DNA of 64,000 nucleotides from CAYXVJ01 sp050309435 (GCA_050309435.1 JBNRMJ010000005.1:30250-94249), one strand, 5' to 3'. Positions 25,761-35,570 are shown, counted from the first letter of the stretch. The notes: generated by a model not told the origin, from the letters alone. Program-made: numbers and translations.

Positions 25761-28439
25761 TCAGATCTTACCGGCTAAGATATTCTTACCGTTATCTTTC
25801 TCTTCTTTCTTGTTTGTGTAAACCATTCTAAGGTCTCCGACTTGCCAGGTTTCGCCGGTATGAATGACTTTATTGCTCAGGATTCGCTCGCCAAACTGGA
25901 GAAAGCCCGGAGCTTCGGCACGAACGATCAAATCGCTGTGCTCTTCCGTTTTACTGAAAAGTGCTGCCCAGCCGGAGCTGATACGGTTCTTAACGGGGAG
26001 CGACACTTGCTCGAAATGAACGGTAATTTTATAGCGAGACTCCGGGATCGACAGGTCGGCATCCTTGGATTCCTCGCCGAGAACGATCCTTGCCTGTGAT
26101 GAGCGAAGCCGGTTCAACGGATAGAATATTTCAGGTCCGGCTACACTGTCTTTCTTTTCCTTCGTCTTAGTCTTCTTCCCCTTTTGGACAATACGAGGCG
26201 CGGTATCCCGCTTACGATCCTGCCAACTAATTTCCAGAACGCCGTTTATCAAGGTTTGGGGACGGATACGAAGATAATACCCGATTAAGCCGATAAGCAT
26301 AATCAGCAGAGCAAGTGCCAGAGCTATGAACAAGACAGGCAAATAAGGTTTGAGTTTGTTGATTGCATTCGAGATCATCCAGGCACGTTTATTCAGCTGC
26401 TGTACCGATACCTCAAGTGTATCCCGACTTAAGCTGACATCCGGATCCTCTACCGATACGGCGAGTTCAAGAGACGACATATCCGATGTCGCCCCTTCTA
26501 ACGCATTGATATGCAGAGAGATCGTTTTACTCTCGTTCGCGGCAAGAATGTGTTCGGGATTTGAAATGTCATAGTGTTCGTCCATTAAAGAGAAGCTGAC
26601 TTTTTGACGATATGGTGACTGATTGTCTACCTTCACCTGGATAGCGTGTGCTTCTCCGGTAAACCAGGTGGCGTCGTTCGCTTCGACATGGATACTTCCC
26701 GGTTCGGCGATAGCGACCGGCCCCAGTTCCTGAGTCGTGGTGAATTCCACATCGGAAAATCGGCCTTCCAGAAAAACAACGGCTTCATAGTTACCGGTAG
26801 ACGAATAATGAAGATTCCCCGTCCAGTGTTCGTCGCCGGCTTTGGCATCTCCGTTATTACCGTCGTTTTCGAACATGGCAGAAAGAATCTCGCCTTCGGC
26901 TTCGTTCGACGGAATGAGTTGCAGCTCGAAGCGACTTACCTCAAGATTGTTTCCCGGCTTGAGCAATATATCGTTGGAACGAATTTGTGCCGTTACCAGC
27001 TGTTTCTTCCCGAAACGATGCGGTTGTGATCCGGTGTAAAAATCTATATTGATTTGAGGCAGATTCTTGATCCTGAAATTCGAGGTGACGTTCGAGATGA
27101 TTTGACCGTCCAGTTCGAGCGAAACATCAAGTTTATAATCGCCCAGTACCGTTAAGGGTTCAATCTCTCCGGTAAAGCTATCCTTCTCTGCAATCAACTC
27201 GACAGGCGTGCTAGTGATACCGTCCGGGTGCAAGAGCCTGGCTCTAAGGATATAACCTTCGGATTCGCTAATAGCCGTGCCGGAGTCGTTTTGAATCTCA
27301 ACTTCGACTTTTACGGCTTCGTTACTTCCGTGCTGCGTATTCGTCAGCGGCGACAGGATGACGGGCTTCGTATGCAAGTCCTTATCCGCGTAAATACCGA
27401 GTTCCCCCTCGCCTTCGATTGTTACCGTCCATTCGCCGCGAGCGGCAATATCCGATGTCGGTTCGATGACGATCAGGGAATAATCTTCTTGATCCGAGAT
27501 ATAACTCTGCCGGGTCTGATTGACGCCTTCGGGCGGATTGATGGTGATTTTTCTCTTCGTCATACCGGGATGTGCGAGGAATAGCTTTATCTGGCTGGTA
27601 TGTTCGTCTACCTGCAGCGTCAAACTGTGTTCCGGCCGAGCCGTGCTTAAACTATGGTTTTCTTCAAGAATCAAGGTGCGATGCTTGATCTCGCGAAGCA
27701 TATGATATAAACCCAATTCAAGGCGCAAAGGAGAATCCAGCAAGACGACTTGTCCCTTGGTCATCATGGCCATATCATCAAGCACTTCCCGGCTCACATC
27801 CGGACTGAAACCTACCGAATACAAGGGGTAAGAACGATTTGCAAAGATTTTGGTTTCTTCTCTCAGCTCTTCCATATAAGCACGCATGATGACAGGATCT
27901 TCATAGTCCTGCCAATCCGGCGACGGTTCACCGTCAGTTACAATAACGACCAGAGGTCTGGTTCCGGCCGGTCGGCGGTCCAGCTCCTCGCGCGCCAGTC
28001 TAAAGGCTGCCAGATAATCGGAATCTCCGCCTGCGACAAGAGCCGTCTCAAGCCGGTTCTTCAGATTCATTCTGGAATTTGTGTTCCCGAGTTTAGTTAA
28101 AGGCCATATCTTCTCTGCACCGGTATCGAAGGTAATCAGGCTTAGATAATCATTCGCACCGAGTAAATCAATAAAGGAGCGTAAAGCCGTATAGCGTAGC
28201 ATATCCGGATCGGATTCAAGCATGCTGGTCGAGGTGTCGGCGAGTAAGACAACCGATAAAGGTGCATGATCGTCATAAGAATTATCTTCGGCTGCAATTA
28301 GATCCGTACATGAGAAAGTGAGCCCCCATACTAAACAGAGACTCAATATAATCAATAAAGCAAAGAAGCGACCAATCAGAAGAGTTTGATCATTTCTCCG
28401 TTGATTCTTTTTCACTCTCATAAAGCTGCCACGGATCAT
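25761..28439 (-). CDS. Large VWA-domain surface protein downstream of the Tad cluster
   Basis: An 892-residue membrane protein. A basic N-terminus and hydrophobic segment (23-50) act as signal or anchor. The von Willebrand A domain (about 60-260) has the MIDAS motif DTSTS (68-72) and VIVTDGEPSPDW. Several beta-sandwich repeats follow (270-680). A transmembrane helix near 695-720 leads to a basic linker and a C-terminal domain with LNRLRSSQARIVLG, perhaps FHA-like. It lies 100 bases after tadC on the same strand, so it may act with the pilus, for example in adhesion; this is inference. AGGAGG precedes the ATG. Confidence 0.78.
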   Translation of the reverse strand: MIRGSFMRVKKNQRRNDQTLLIGRFFALLIILSLCLVWGLTFSCTDLIAAEDNSYDDHAPLSVVLLADTSTSMLESDPDMLRYTALRSFIDLLGANDYLSLITFDTGAEKIWPLTKLGNTNSRMNLKNRLETALVAGGDSDYLAAFRLAREELDRRPAGTRPLVVIVTDGEPSPDWQDYEDPVIMRAYMEELREETKIFANRSYPLYSVGFSPDVSREVLDDMAMMTKGQVVLLDSPLRLELGLYHMLREIKHRTLILEENHSLSTARPEHSLTLQVDEHTSQIKLFLAHPGMTKRKITINPPEGVNQTRQSYISDQEDYSLIVIEPTSDIAARGEWTVTIEGEGELGIYADKDLHTKPVILSPLTNTQHGSNEAVKVEVEIQNDSGTAISESEGYILRARLLHPDGITSTPVELIAEKDSFTGEIEPLTVLGDYKLDVSLELDGQIISNVTSNFRIKNLPQINIDFYTGSQPHRFGKKQLVTAQIRSNDILLKPGNNLEVSRFELQLIPSNEAEGEILSAMFENDGNNGDAKAGDEHWTGNLHYSSTGNYEAVVFLEGRFSDVEFTTTQELGPVAIAEPGSIHVEANDATWFTGEAHAIQVKVDNQSPYRQKVSFSLMDEHYDISNPEHILAANESKTISLHINALEGATSDMSSLELAVSVEDPDVSLSRDTLEVSVQQLNKRAWMISNAINKLKPYLPVLFIALALALLIMLIGLIGYYLRIRPQTLINGVLEISWQDRKRDTAPRIVQKGKKTKTKEKKDSVAGPEIFYPLNRLRSSQARIVLGEESKDADLSIPESRYKITVHFEQVSLPVKNRISSGWAALFSKTEEHSDLIVRAEAPGFLQFGERILSNKVIHTGETWQVGDLRMVYTNKKEEKDNGKNILAGKI

Positions 28440-28540
28440 AGACTGCCTCCTCTTCCATATTATACGTTATTCCCTGCTCTCCAGATGAAGCAATCAATAA
28501 CATAATTATGAAGGAGGCAAGATTATCAAAATCAAATTTT

Positions 28541-29461
28541 CTAGAACACACCCGACAGGGTCTCGATGAGCTTCATGAGCATCGGTCCCATGATGATGAT
28601 AAGAATCGTCGGGAAAATAAAGAATACAATCGGGAAGAGCATCTTCGTAGACAGTTTCGCTGCCTGTTCTTCGGCTCGCTGTTTACGTTTTTCCCGCATA
28701 ACGCTTGATTGAATTCGAAGCGTATTGGCGATGTTACTGCCGAGCTGTTCGGCCTGAATAATCGATGTGATCAGCGTAGATAAATCCGCGGACTGTGTAC
28801 GGGCGACCATACCTCGAAGAGCATCTTCTCGTGATCTGCCTTTACTCATCTCATTGATGGCAAACAAAAACTCATCCGCCAGAGGTCCTTTCATCTTGTC
28901 GGCCGTACGTTTCATCGCCATATCGAAACCCAATCCGGCTTCTACACTGACATAAAGCAGATCCAGCATATCGGGCAAGTTACGATTGATTAGGCCAAGG
29001 CGTCTACTAGCCGCTTTCGTTAAACTGAAATACGGCAGTATCAGGGCTACCGCTACCATAACCAAAATAAGCAAGGCACGATTCGCTGATTGCCGAGGAA
29101 TAAGTATATATGCACCTCCGGCTAAAAGAACTGCCAGGAGGACCTGTTGTCCGATCAACCTGATCGCTGTCGTTTTTCCTTGTCTGCCTGCTTGTATAAT
29201 CAGCGTTTCATAACGTTTCATCACAGAGGCAGGCGTGAGTCTTCTAACTCCGTCTAAAAAGGCTCGATAAAACGGAATCAGGACACGTTGCGTAAACGGA
29301 AGACGATAATCATCCGATTCGTCTTCGACATAGGACATTTCCTGAATCTCATGCAGACGATTTTGAGTTTGCACCCGTGATCCGGTCAAAATATCGAAAG
29401 CAAGAAAGACCAGTCCGCTTAGTGATAAACCGAAGAGTAACATGACAAATGGCAATGGCAT
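28541..29461 (-). CDS. tadC: Tad pilus platform protein TadC (cluster A)
   Basis: Inner-membrane platform protein of the Tad system with a type II secretion F (GspF) domain, 306 residues. Hydrophobic helices are at the N-terminus (about 5-25), around 105-145 and at the C-terminus (270-298). The signature NLPDMLDLLYVSVEAGLGFDMAMKRTADKMKGPLADEF is central. It works with TadB above the TadA ATPase. It is the last gene of cluster A and its C-terminal half is nearly identical to the cluster B copy. Confidence 0.93.
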   Translation of the reverse strand: MPLPFVMLLFGLSLSGLVFLAFDILTGSRVQTQNRLHEIQEMSYVEDESDDYRLPFTQRVLIPFYRAFLDGVRRLTPASVMKRYETLIIQAGRQGKTTAIRLIGQQVLLAVLLAGGAYILIPRQSANRALLILVMVAVALILPYFSLTKAASRRLGLINRNLPDMLDLLYVSVEAGLGFDMAMKRTADKMKGPLADEFLFAINEMSKGRSREDALRGMVARTQSADLSTLITSIIQAEQLGSNIANTLRIQSSVMREKRKQRAEEQAAKLSTKMLFPIVFFIFPTILIIIMGPMLMKLIETLSGVF

Positions 29462-29479
29462 TCGGACATCTCCTTTTCT

Positions 29480-30472
29480 CTAGACATTCAACTTAACGAT
29501 TCTTGAGAGCACAATAATTCCCAAGGTGATCATAAAGGCAGATACGCCAAGCATAATTCTACCCAACAATGTATTAAACATCGGATCCATGTAACCGGGC
29601 GAAATAGTAGACATTAATACCCCCATGGCAAAGGGCATGATACTGACGATGGTAGCCGACATCTTACCTTGTGCGGTCATGGTGCGTATATCGCCTTTTA
29701 GTTTGACTCGTTCCCGGATGGTATGGGCTATGGTGTCAAGAACATCGGCCAGCGATCCTCCAACCTGTCGTTGTATAAGAAGCGCGGTGATAACAATATC
29801 CAGATCCTCGTCTCCGGTACGCTGCGACAAGGCTTCCAATGCCTCATCCATTGGCTTACCCATGGCATTTTCCCTAAGCATTTTTCCGAGTTCATCACTG
29901 ATAGGCGCTTCCATGTCTTTCACAACCAGAGCCACCGCCTGGTTGAAACTAAATCCTGCCCGTATACCGCTGGCAATAATGCTAAGCGCATCCGGCAACT
30001 GACTATTGAGTTTCTTCGCTCTCGAGCGAACCTTCATTCTTATAACCAGGGACGGAAGCATAAATCCGATCAGGGCGCCGATCAATGCGAATAAGAGATT
30101 CGCGCTTAATGCATAAAAAACGAAAGCGGTTATAATAACTGATAAAATCGTCAAGCCGGTCAGCTCTTCTGCTTTCATTAAGATACCGGCTCGCATCAGC
30201 ATCAACTGTTTCTTCGATCTGCTCTTTTGACCTAGTCTGAGTTTGCGACTGATTTCGCCCGAGGCTTTAATGAGCCGCTTCCCCAACGGTTGCGGTTCTT
30301 CATTGACATAAGCTGGTACGGTTTCGCTTTCAACGGACATCTGACGAATACTGTTCATTCTTGATTCGGTGCGAATTTTTGATGAAAAGATGAACGAGAA
30401 AATCGTATACACAAGCAATGCTACGGCAATCGAACTTGCCGAAAAGATGAATAATATTTGTTGCCAGGTCAT
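29480..30472 (-). CDS. tadB: Tad pilus platform protein TadB (cluster A)
   Basis: GspF-domain membrane protein, 330 residues, partner of TadC. It has an N-terminal helix (about 5-28), a central hydrophobic pair (110-150) and the F-domain signature LNSQLPDALSIIASGIRAGFSFNQAVALVVKDMEAP near residue 165, then QRQVGGSLADVLDTIAHTIRERVKL and two C-terminal helices. It starts 21 bases after tadA. The cluster B paralogue has the same length. Confidence 0.93.
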   Translation of the reverse strand: MTWQQILFIFSASSIAVALLVYTIFSFIFSSKIRTESRMNSIRQMSVESETVPAYVNEEPQPLGKRLIKASGEISRKLRLGQKSRSKKQLMLMRAGILMKAEELTGLTILSVIITAFVFYALSANLLFALIGALIGFMLPSLVIRMKVRSRAKKLNSQLPDALSIIASGIRAGFSFNQAVALVVKDMEAPISDELGKMLRENAMGKPMDEALEALSQRTGDEDLDIVITALLIQRQVGGSLADVLDTIAHTIRERVKLKGDIRTMTAQGKMSATIVSIMPFAMGVLMSTISPGYMDPMFNTLLGRIMLGVSAFMITLGIIVLSRIVKLNV

Positions 30473-30493
30473 AACAGTCCCTCCCTCTTCTGT

Positions 30494-31858
30494 TTATTCG
30501 GTACGGGCAAAGAGATTCGCAGGTACCTTGGCTCCGGCGCGCTCCAGTTTATCCAGGAAAGAAGGTAAAATCCCTGTCGCAACATGCTTGCCGATGACTC
30601 GTTTCTGCTCATCCAAGCGGTCCTGCCGGAAGACAAAAATATCCTGCATGGTAATCGTATCTCCTTCCATGCCGGTTATTTCAGAAATACGACTGACTTT
30701 ACGCGTACCGTCGATCATACGTGCTACCTGAACAACAAGATGAATAGCGGATGCGACCTGTTCGCGAATCGCCCTGGAAGGCAGTTCCATGCCCGACATC
30801 ATAACAAGCGTTTCCAGACGGGCAAGCGAGTCTCTCGGCGAGTTGGCATGAATCGTCGTCAGAGACCCGTCGTGACCGGTATTCATGGCCTGAAGCATGT
30901 CCAGTGCTTCTCCTCCGCGACACTCGCCGACAACAATACGATCGGGACGCATGCGAAGCGAGTTAACCACGAGGTCCTGAATCGTAATTCGACCTCGTCC
31001 TTCTGTGTTGGCGGGTCTGCTTTCCAGTGTTACCACATGTTCCTGCTGCAGCTGCAATTCCGCGGCGTCTTCGATTGTCACGATACGTTCATCATGAGGA
31101 ATAAAGCTCGACAAAACGTTCAGGAAAGTGGTTTTACCGCTACCGGTTCCTCCCGAAACCAGAATATTCATTCGTCCGATTACGCTGGCTCTAAGGAAAG
31201 TAGCCATATCCTGATTCAAAGTGCCGAACGAAATCAAATCATTCAGCATGAAGGGATCACTCGAGAATTTTCGAATCGTGATCGTCGGACCTTTGATAGC
31301 AAGCGGCGGGATAATCACGTTCACACGAGAACCATCCGGTAAACGGGCGTCAACAAGCGGCGATGATTCATCTACATGCCGACCCAATGGCGAAACGATC
31401 TTATCGATGATATGAAGGATATGCCTGTCATCTCGGAAGCGTGCGTCTGTCAACTCCAGTTTACCCCCTCTTTCGACATAGACCTTGCTCCTGCTGTTCA
31501 CCATAATCTCGGTGACGGTTTCGTCTTTCAGAAGATTGGTAATCGGACCAAAGCCATAAATTTCATCGATGACGGCTTCGGCAACTTTCTGTTTTTCCAG
31601 CAGGGTAAGGTGCTGCTTCTTTTCATTGAGAACATCACCTAAAACCGTCAATATCTGATCCATGGTGCGTCGCCTGGCTACCGGATCTTCTATCGAACTC
31701 TCGATCTGCATGGTATCGATCACAATATTCAGCGTCTGTTCGATCAGCTCATGCATCGAAGCAATTCGCTTTTCATTCACTTCCTCGATCTTCTTATCAT
31801 CTCTCGCTTGATAACCTGATGATGTGTTGTTATTTGGGTATTGTGAAACAAGAGCCAT
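30494..31858 (-). CDS. tadA: Tad secretion ATPase TadA/CpaF (cluster A)
   Basis: Cytoplasmic hexameric ATPase that powers assembly of the Tad pilus, 454 residues. The Walker A motif is VSGGTGSGKTTFLN near residue 240; the Asp box and Walker B regions are TIEDAAELQL and RPDRIVVGECRGGEALDMLQAMNTGHDGS; the His box is TTIHANSPRDSLARLE. The N-terminal domain includes ILGP-type VDARLPDGSRVNVIIPP. It lies downstream of tadZ by 24 bases. It is the best conserved gene between the two clusters. Confidence 0.96.
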   Translation of the reverse strand: MALVSQYPNNNTSSGYQARDDKKIEEVNEKRIASMHELIEQTLNIVIDTMQIESSIEDPVARRRTMDQILTVLGDVLNEKKQHLTLLEKQKVAEAVIDEIYGFGPITNLLKDETVTEIMVNSRSKVYVERGGKLELTDARFRDDRHILHIIDKIVSPLGRHVDESSPLVDARLPDGSRVNVIIPPLAIKGPTITIRKFSSDPFMLNDLISFGTLNQDMATFLRASVIGRMNILVSGGTGSGKTTFLNVLSSFIPHDERIVTIEDAAELQLQQEHVVTLESRPANTEGRGRITIQDLVVNSLRMRPDRIVVGECRGGEALDMLQAMNTGHDGSLTTIHANSPRDSLARLETLVMMSGMELPSRAIREQVASAIHLVVQVARMIDGTRKVSRISEITGMEGDTITMQDIFVFRQDRLDEQKRVIGKHVATGILPSFLDKLERAGAKVPANLFARTE

Positions 31859-31882
31859 AATGATCTCCTTTACTAGTCGATG

Positions 31883-33076
31883 TTAAGTTGCTTTTTTCTT
31901 TTTCTTCGCCAGTTCCTGGCCAAACTCCTGAAGCACCTTATTCGACAAACGCAAATAATCAGCACTAAGGCCACGTTTCTTCCCGATTGTAACCAGCGGC
32001 TTTCCTTCATTCTGCGATTGGATGATTAGCTTGACGTCATCCCGAAGAGTACAGTAAATATCCTTCTCCAGGGTTTTGGTGACGTCGCGTGCGTTGATAC
32101 TCTTATTAATGTTGGCGCGATTGAGCACCACGGATATTTTTTCTTTCGGATAGTTAGTCTCGTCAAGAGCTATCATGGCAGCTTTGGCATTCCGAAGCGA
32201 ACTGAGTTCGGGAGTTGTAACGAAAATCAACTTGTCAGCCAAGAATAAGGCCGGGTTTACAGGCTCATAAAAACGGCTTGGCATATCAATCACAATATAG
32301 TCACATGTATCTCGTAATGTCTCGATAACCGTCTTGACATGCTTCTCCGTAATAAAAGCCTCCAGTTGCGGTCTCGGACTTACGGGGAGTATTTGAACAC
32401 CGGAATCATGAGGCGTAAGATAGCTCATGATTGTTTCCGTGCTGATGTTATGAATATCATTGACAATATCGGTCAAGGTATAACGCGGCGTAACCCCCAT
32501 CGCAAGAGCCACATTACCGAAGTCTAAATCGAGATCGAGAAGAACAACTTCCGCTTTAGTTTGTTTATGAATGGAAACTGCGATATTTACGGCAGTGGAT
32601 GTTTTACCGACTCCGCCTTTCGGGCTGAATACGGTTATGACAAAGGCTTTTTGATTTCGGGGCAGTTGACGTTTGGAAGCCCCGGCCTGGCTTAACTGTT
32701 GCTGCTTAATATGCAGGGTCGATCTGACGATTGATTCATTTAGTAAAGTAGCGTCAAAGGGATAGATCAGGAGATCGCTTGCTCCGGCAACCATCGCCTT
32801 ATGAAAGGTGTCTTCGCGAACTGCTTCTTCGATGATAATGATGGCAAGCTGCGGATATCTCTTCAGTAAAGCCTCGGTTACCTTAAAACCGTCACCGTTA
32901 AGAGATGAATCTAGTAACACCACATCTGCAGGAAAGTCGTTCAGCGCTTGTTCCAATTCTTCCAAATTCTTAGCCGGTTCATAGAGTAAAATATGCTCGA
33001 TTTGTGCCAGGGTGTCTTTAATATTCGATTGCAGTTCGTATATCCCGGTTGCTAAAATTACCTGAATTTTATCCAT
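31883..33076 (-). CDS. tadZ: Tad pilus localisation ATPase TadZ/CpaE (cluster A)
   Basis: A 397-residue MinD/ParA-type ATPase that positions the Tad machine at a cell site. An N-terminal receiver-like domain (1-125: VVLLDSSLNGDGFKVTEALL) precedes the ATPase with deviant Walker A SPKGGVGKTSTAVN near residue 150 and EVVLLDLDLDFGNVALAMG. The last residues are Lys-rich. The start codon overlaps the cpaB stop (TAATG), so translation is coupled. Confidence 0.92.
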   Translation of the reverse strand: MDKIQVILATGIYELQSNIKDTLAQIEHILLYEPAKNLEELEQALNDFPADVVLLDSSLNGDGFKVTEALLKRYPQLAIIIIEEAVREDTFHKAMVAGASDLLIYPFDATLLNESIVRSTLHIKQQQLSQAGASKRQLPRNQKAFVITVFSPKGGVGKTSTAVNIAVSIHKQTKAEVVLLDLDLDFGNVALAMGVTPRYTLTDIVNDIHNISTETIMSYLTPHDSGVQILPVSPRPQLEAFITEKHVKTVIETLRDTCDYIVIDMPSRFYEPVNPALFLADKLIFVTTPELSSLRNAKAAMIALDETNYPKEKISVVLNRANINKSINARDVTKTLEKDIYCTLRDDVKLIIQSQNEGKPLVTIGKKRGLSADYLRLSNKVLQEFGQELAKKKKKAT

Positions 33077-33927
33077 TATTCCATCTCCCTCTCTGCGCGG
33101 AAAACATCCGCGTTGTAAAACTCGAGCTCGGCGACAGTATCGTCAGCAGGATTACGCAAGAGTAAAGTGATGCTGCCTGTGTTGAGTACATAAACCAGTT
33201 CTTCGGCTTGTTCCGGGGTTACCAATAGAACCATGGTACTGGCCAAAGACCCGCCTTCGCCGGTAAATCCGGGGGTACCGATATAAAGCACTTCGAGCAT
33301 TTGAAACTGGGTATAAACCGTTGTAATCGTACGTTCTTCGGCCTCTGTTTCGGAAGCCTCGGGCTCGCTTGTCTCTTCCGGTTCCGTAGATGTTTCTTCT
33401 GCTTCTTCGCTACTTTCTCCGGGTTCCAAATCGTCATCGTCTCCGCGATCTTCATAATCTGGATAGAAATCAGGTAGAGTGTAAGTAACTAAAATATCAA
33501 TCTTATCCCCTTTAACAATGTGACCGGAAACAGCATTTAACTCATTAACGGGTATGGAAATAGCCCGCATATTCTCGGGTATGCGATAAGATAACTTCTG
33601 CGGATCATCCGGCAGGTTCGAGACAAGACGACTCTTTAGAATCTGTTCGTCCTTAACAATAAGATCTGTCGTCATGTTTCCGACAGCATCTTCAACGGTT
33701 GTCACTGCTTCGGCATGCAGCGCTTCGGCAGGAACATCGACCAGTGTTACCATATCAGCCGTTATGACCGTATTCTCGGGAATGGTATTGATGGCAACCA
33801 GTACTTTTCGGTACTCAATAGTAACCTCCGGCGTGGTATCCATTCTCTCAACAATTCGATAAATGCCAACAGCGGCGATAAGGCCGATCAGAATCGATAG
33901 TATCAAAATGCCTCGTTTTGCTTTCAT
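33076..33927 (-). CDS. cpaB: Tad pilus assembly protein CpaB/RcpC (cluster A) with acidic insert
   Basis: A 283-residue protein with an N-terminal transmembrane helix (5-25) and an SAF domain (NTIPENTVITADMVTLVDVP). The C-terminal RcpC domain includes RIPENMRAISIPVNELNAVSGHIVKGDKIDILVTY. A 45-residue Glu/Ser/Thr-rich insert (about 168-212) separates the last strands and is absent in the cluster B copy, which is shorter by 31 residues. CpaB proteins are thought to act in the periplasm or wall around the pilus. Confidence 0.9.
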   Translation of the reverse strand: MKAKRGILILSILIGLIAAVGIYRIVERMDTTPEVTIEYRKVLVAINTIPENTVITADMVTLVDVPAEALHAEAVTTVEDAVGNMTTDLIVKDEQILKSRLVSNLPDDPQKLSYRIPENMRAISIPVNELNAVSGHIVKGDKIDILVTYTLPDFYPDYEDRGDDDDLEPGESSEEAEETSTEPEETSEPEASETEAEERTITTVYTQFQMLEVLYIGTPGFTGEGGSLASTMVLLVTPEQAEELVYVLNTGSITLLLRNPADDTVAELEFYNADVFRAEREME

Positions 33928-33969
33928 ATATGCTCCTTACTATTACTGCGAATCGATGATGCAAGCAGA

Positions 33970-35136
33970 TCATCGGATAAGCTGAGCGTACATTGCGGCG
34001 ATATCCTCGCCTCCGCTGTCCGGTGCAGGATTGATTTGATCACCTGCCTCAACAATAGTTCTGGCTTTAACAATCTCGCCGGTAAATCTTCCATAAAGTA
34101 AGCCCGAGTCGGGTTTGGATCCGACAAGGTCGACATAATTAATCGGGGCAGAAACTTTTTTATACTCGTTATTCGGATCTAACGCATAAGAAGAACCATA
34201 TGGCGAGTTTTTCTTTACGATGTCAATAATTTCAAAATAAGCAAAATACTCGATCGGCAGTTTGAGATGAGCGGCATAATCACCGTGCTTGTTCTTGAAA
34301 TTTTCCGGAATGGCATTAAAGCGCTCCCAGCTGATAACCGGGACGAGTCCCATCATATGTCCTCTTCGTTCTTCGGGAGTTGCTAACTTAGCGGCATCTT
34401 GCATACGTGTTTCGATCGGATTAATCAAACTTTCGCCTGCACCTGATTTACCATCCAGAATATTCTGGCTGATATAAAGGCCATCTACATACTTACCGGC
34501 CAGTGCTTCTTTGATCGCATTCATACCGGATCCGATATCGATGTAGCCATAGTTATTGTTTCCGTCTTGAATTTTCTCGTGAAGGAGCACATCCTCCATG
34601 ACCGAGTAGTCTTTATCGAAGGTAAAGATTGGCAGGAACTTTCCTACAGTGGCTGCGTAAACATAGCCCCATGTTGCCGTGGCCGAAGCTACTACATCTG
34701 ATTCGGGGTCTCCAAGAAAGTTGGCGAAAATATTGCTTTGCGTTGTACCAACATCGACATCAACAACATAGCGCATATCTGTCTCGCCATTGTTAAGCTC
34801 TACGGATCGCTGACCAACGAAGACGGCGACCTCATCAGGATTTGAACCGTTTGCTATGGCAAACTTCCTGGCTTCTTCAATAGCCTTGTTCTTCACGGAA
34901 GCAGAACTAGGATCCAGTCCTTTCGCCACTTCTTCTCGCATGACAGTAGCACCGGCTAATGCCGCGGCATCGGCAGCAGTCACCATCTCTGCGCGTTTGG
35001 CATAGAGCATGCTTGTGTCGATAACCAGAGCGGCTAAACCAAATCCGACTAATCCCAGAAATATGACAGCCATAATGCTGGCTGCAGCTCGTTCACTAAT
35101 GAAACGCTTATAGAATCGATAGAATACATGCTTCAT
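33970..35136 (-). CDS. tadG: TadG-like pseudopilin/assembly protein (cluster A)
   Basis: A 388-residue protein with the TadE/G-type N-terminal segment: ISERAAASIMAVIFLGLVGFGLAALVIDTSMLYAKRAEMVTAADAAALAGA. The single transmembrane helix spans about 22-43. The large extracellular domain (about 45-388) has no clear MIDAS motif and ends NPAPDSGGEDIAAMYAQLIR, a tail shared with the cluster B protein. It follows tadE by 47 bases. Probably a minor pilus or wall component. Confidence 0.85.
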   Translation of the reverse strand: MKHVFYRFYKRFISERAAASIMAVIFLGLVGFGLAALVIDTSMLYAKRAEMVTAADAAALAGATVMREEVAKGLDPSSASVKNKAIEEARKFAIANGSNPDEVAVFVGQRSVELNNGETDMRYVVDVDVGTTQSNIFANFLGDPESDVVASATATWGYVYAATVGKFLPIFTFDKDYSVMEDVLLHEKIQDGNNNYGYIDIGSGMNAIKEALAGKYVDGLYISQNILDGKSGAGESLINPIETRMQDAAKLATPEERRGHMMGLVPVISWERFNAIPENFKNKHGDYAAHLKLPIEYFAYFEIIDIVKKNSPYGSSYALDPNNEYKKVSAPINYVDLVGSKPDSGLLYGRFTGEIVKARTIVEAGDQINPAPDSGGEDIAAMYAQLIR

Positions 35137-35183
35137 AGTTTTCCCCCCCTATGAACTTTGATTCATCAGATGTTTATTATCAT

Positions 35184-35570
35184 TTATTCTAGTCTCATTT
35201 CAGCTCTCGCATGCAGTTCCATATCTCCGGTGACGAATAAACCGATGATCGGTGTGATATCGGCTGTGACATCTACAACTGCTTTACTTTCTTCTATGAA
35301 TTCGGTTGTGGTAACGACATTCTTCAAACTGGATGAATTCGCGGCATTAGCTACGGCAGACTGAACAGCCGAATGAGCTAATGTAGCATTTTCATATACT
35401 ATTGCGGTTCTGGCACCTTCTCTGGCTGCCGCGGTGATTGTGATTTCGCCGTTTAGAATCCAGCCGAACTCAACCATACCTAAAATTAACAGCAGTAAGA
35501 ACGGTAGCACAAAGGCCATTTCCACAAGTGCCTGTCCGCTTTCTTCGCAATGAAGTTTTAACTTTTTCAT
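35184..35570 (-). CDS. tadE: TadE-like pseudopilin (cluster A)
   Basis: A 128-residue minor pilin-like protein. The N-terminus CEESGQALVEMAFVLPFLLLLILGMVEFGWILNGEITITAAAREGARTA has the TadE prepilin motif (cleavage expected near SGQ, with Glu at +5) and one transmembrane helix. The cluster B copy has the same length and a closely matching N-terminal half. The C-terminal domain is beta-rich. Confidence 0.92.
   Translation of the reverse strand: MKKLKLHCEESGQALVEMAFVLPFLLLLILGMVEFGWILNGEITITAAAREGARTAIVYENATLAHSAVQSAVANAANSSSLKNVVTTTEFIEESKAVVDVTADITPIIGLFVTGDMELHARAEMRLE

Noticed and set aside
30584..31342. A 252-codon plus-strand frame
   Set aside because: It is antisense to tadA of cluster A, a strongly conserved ATPase gene. 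The product is unlike any protein, and no ribosome site precedes it.
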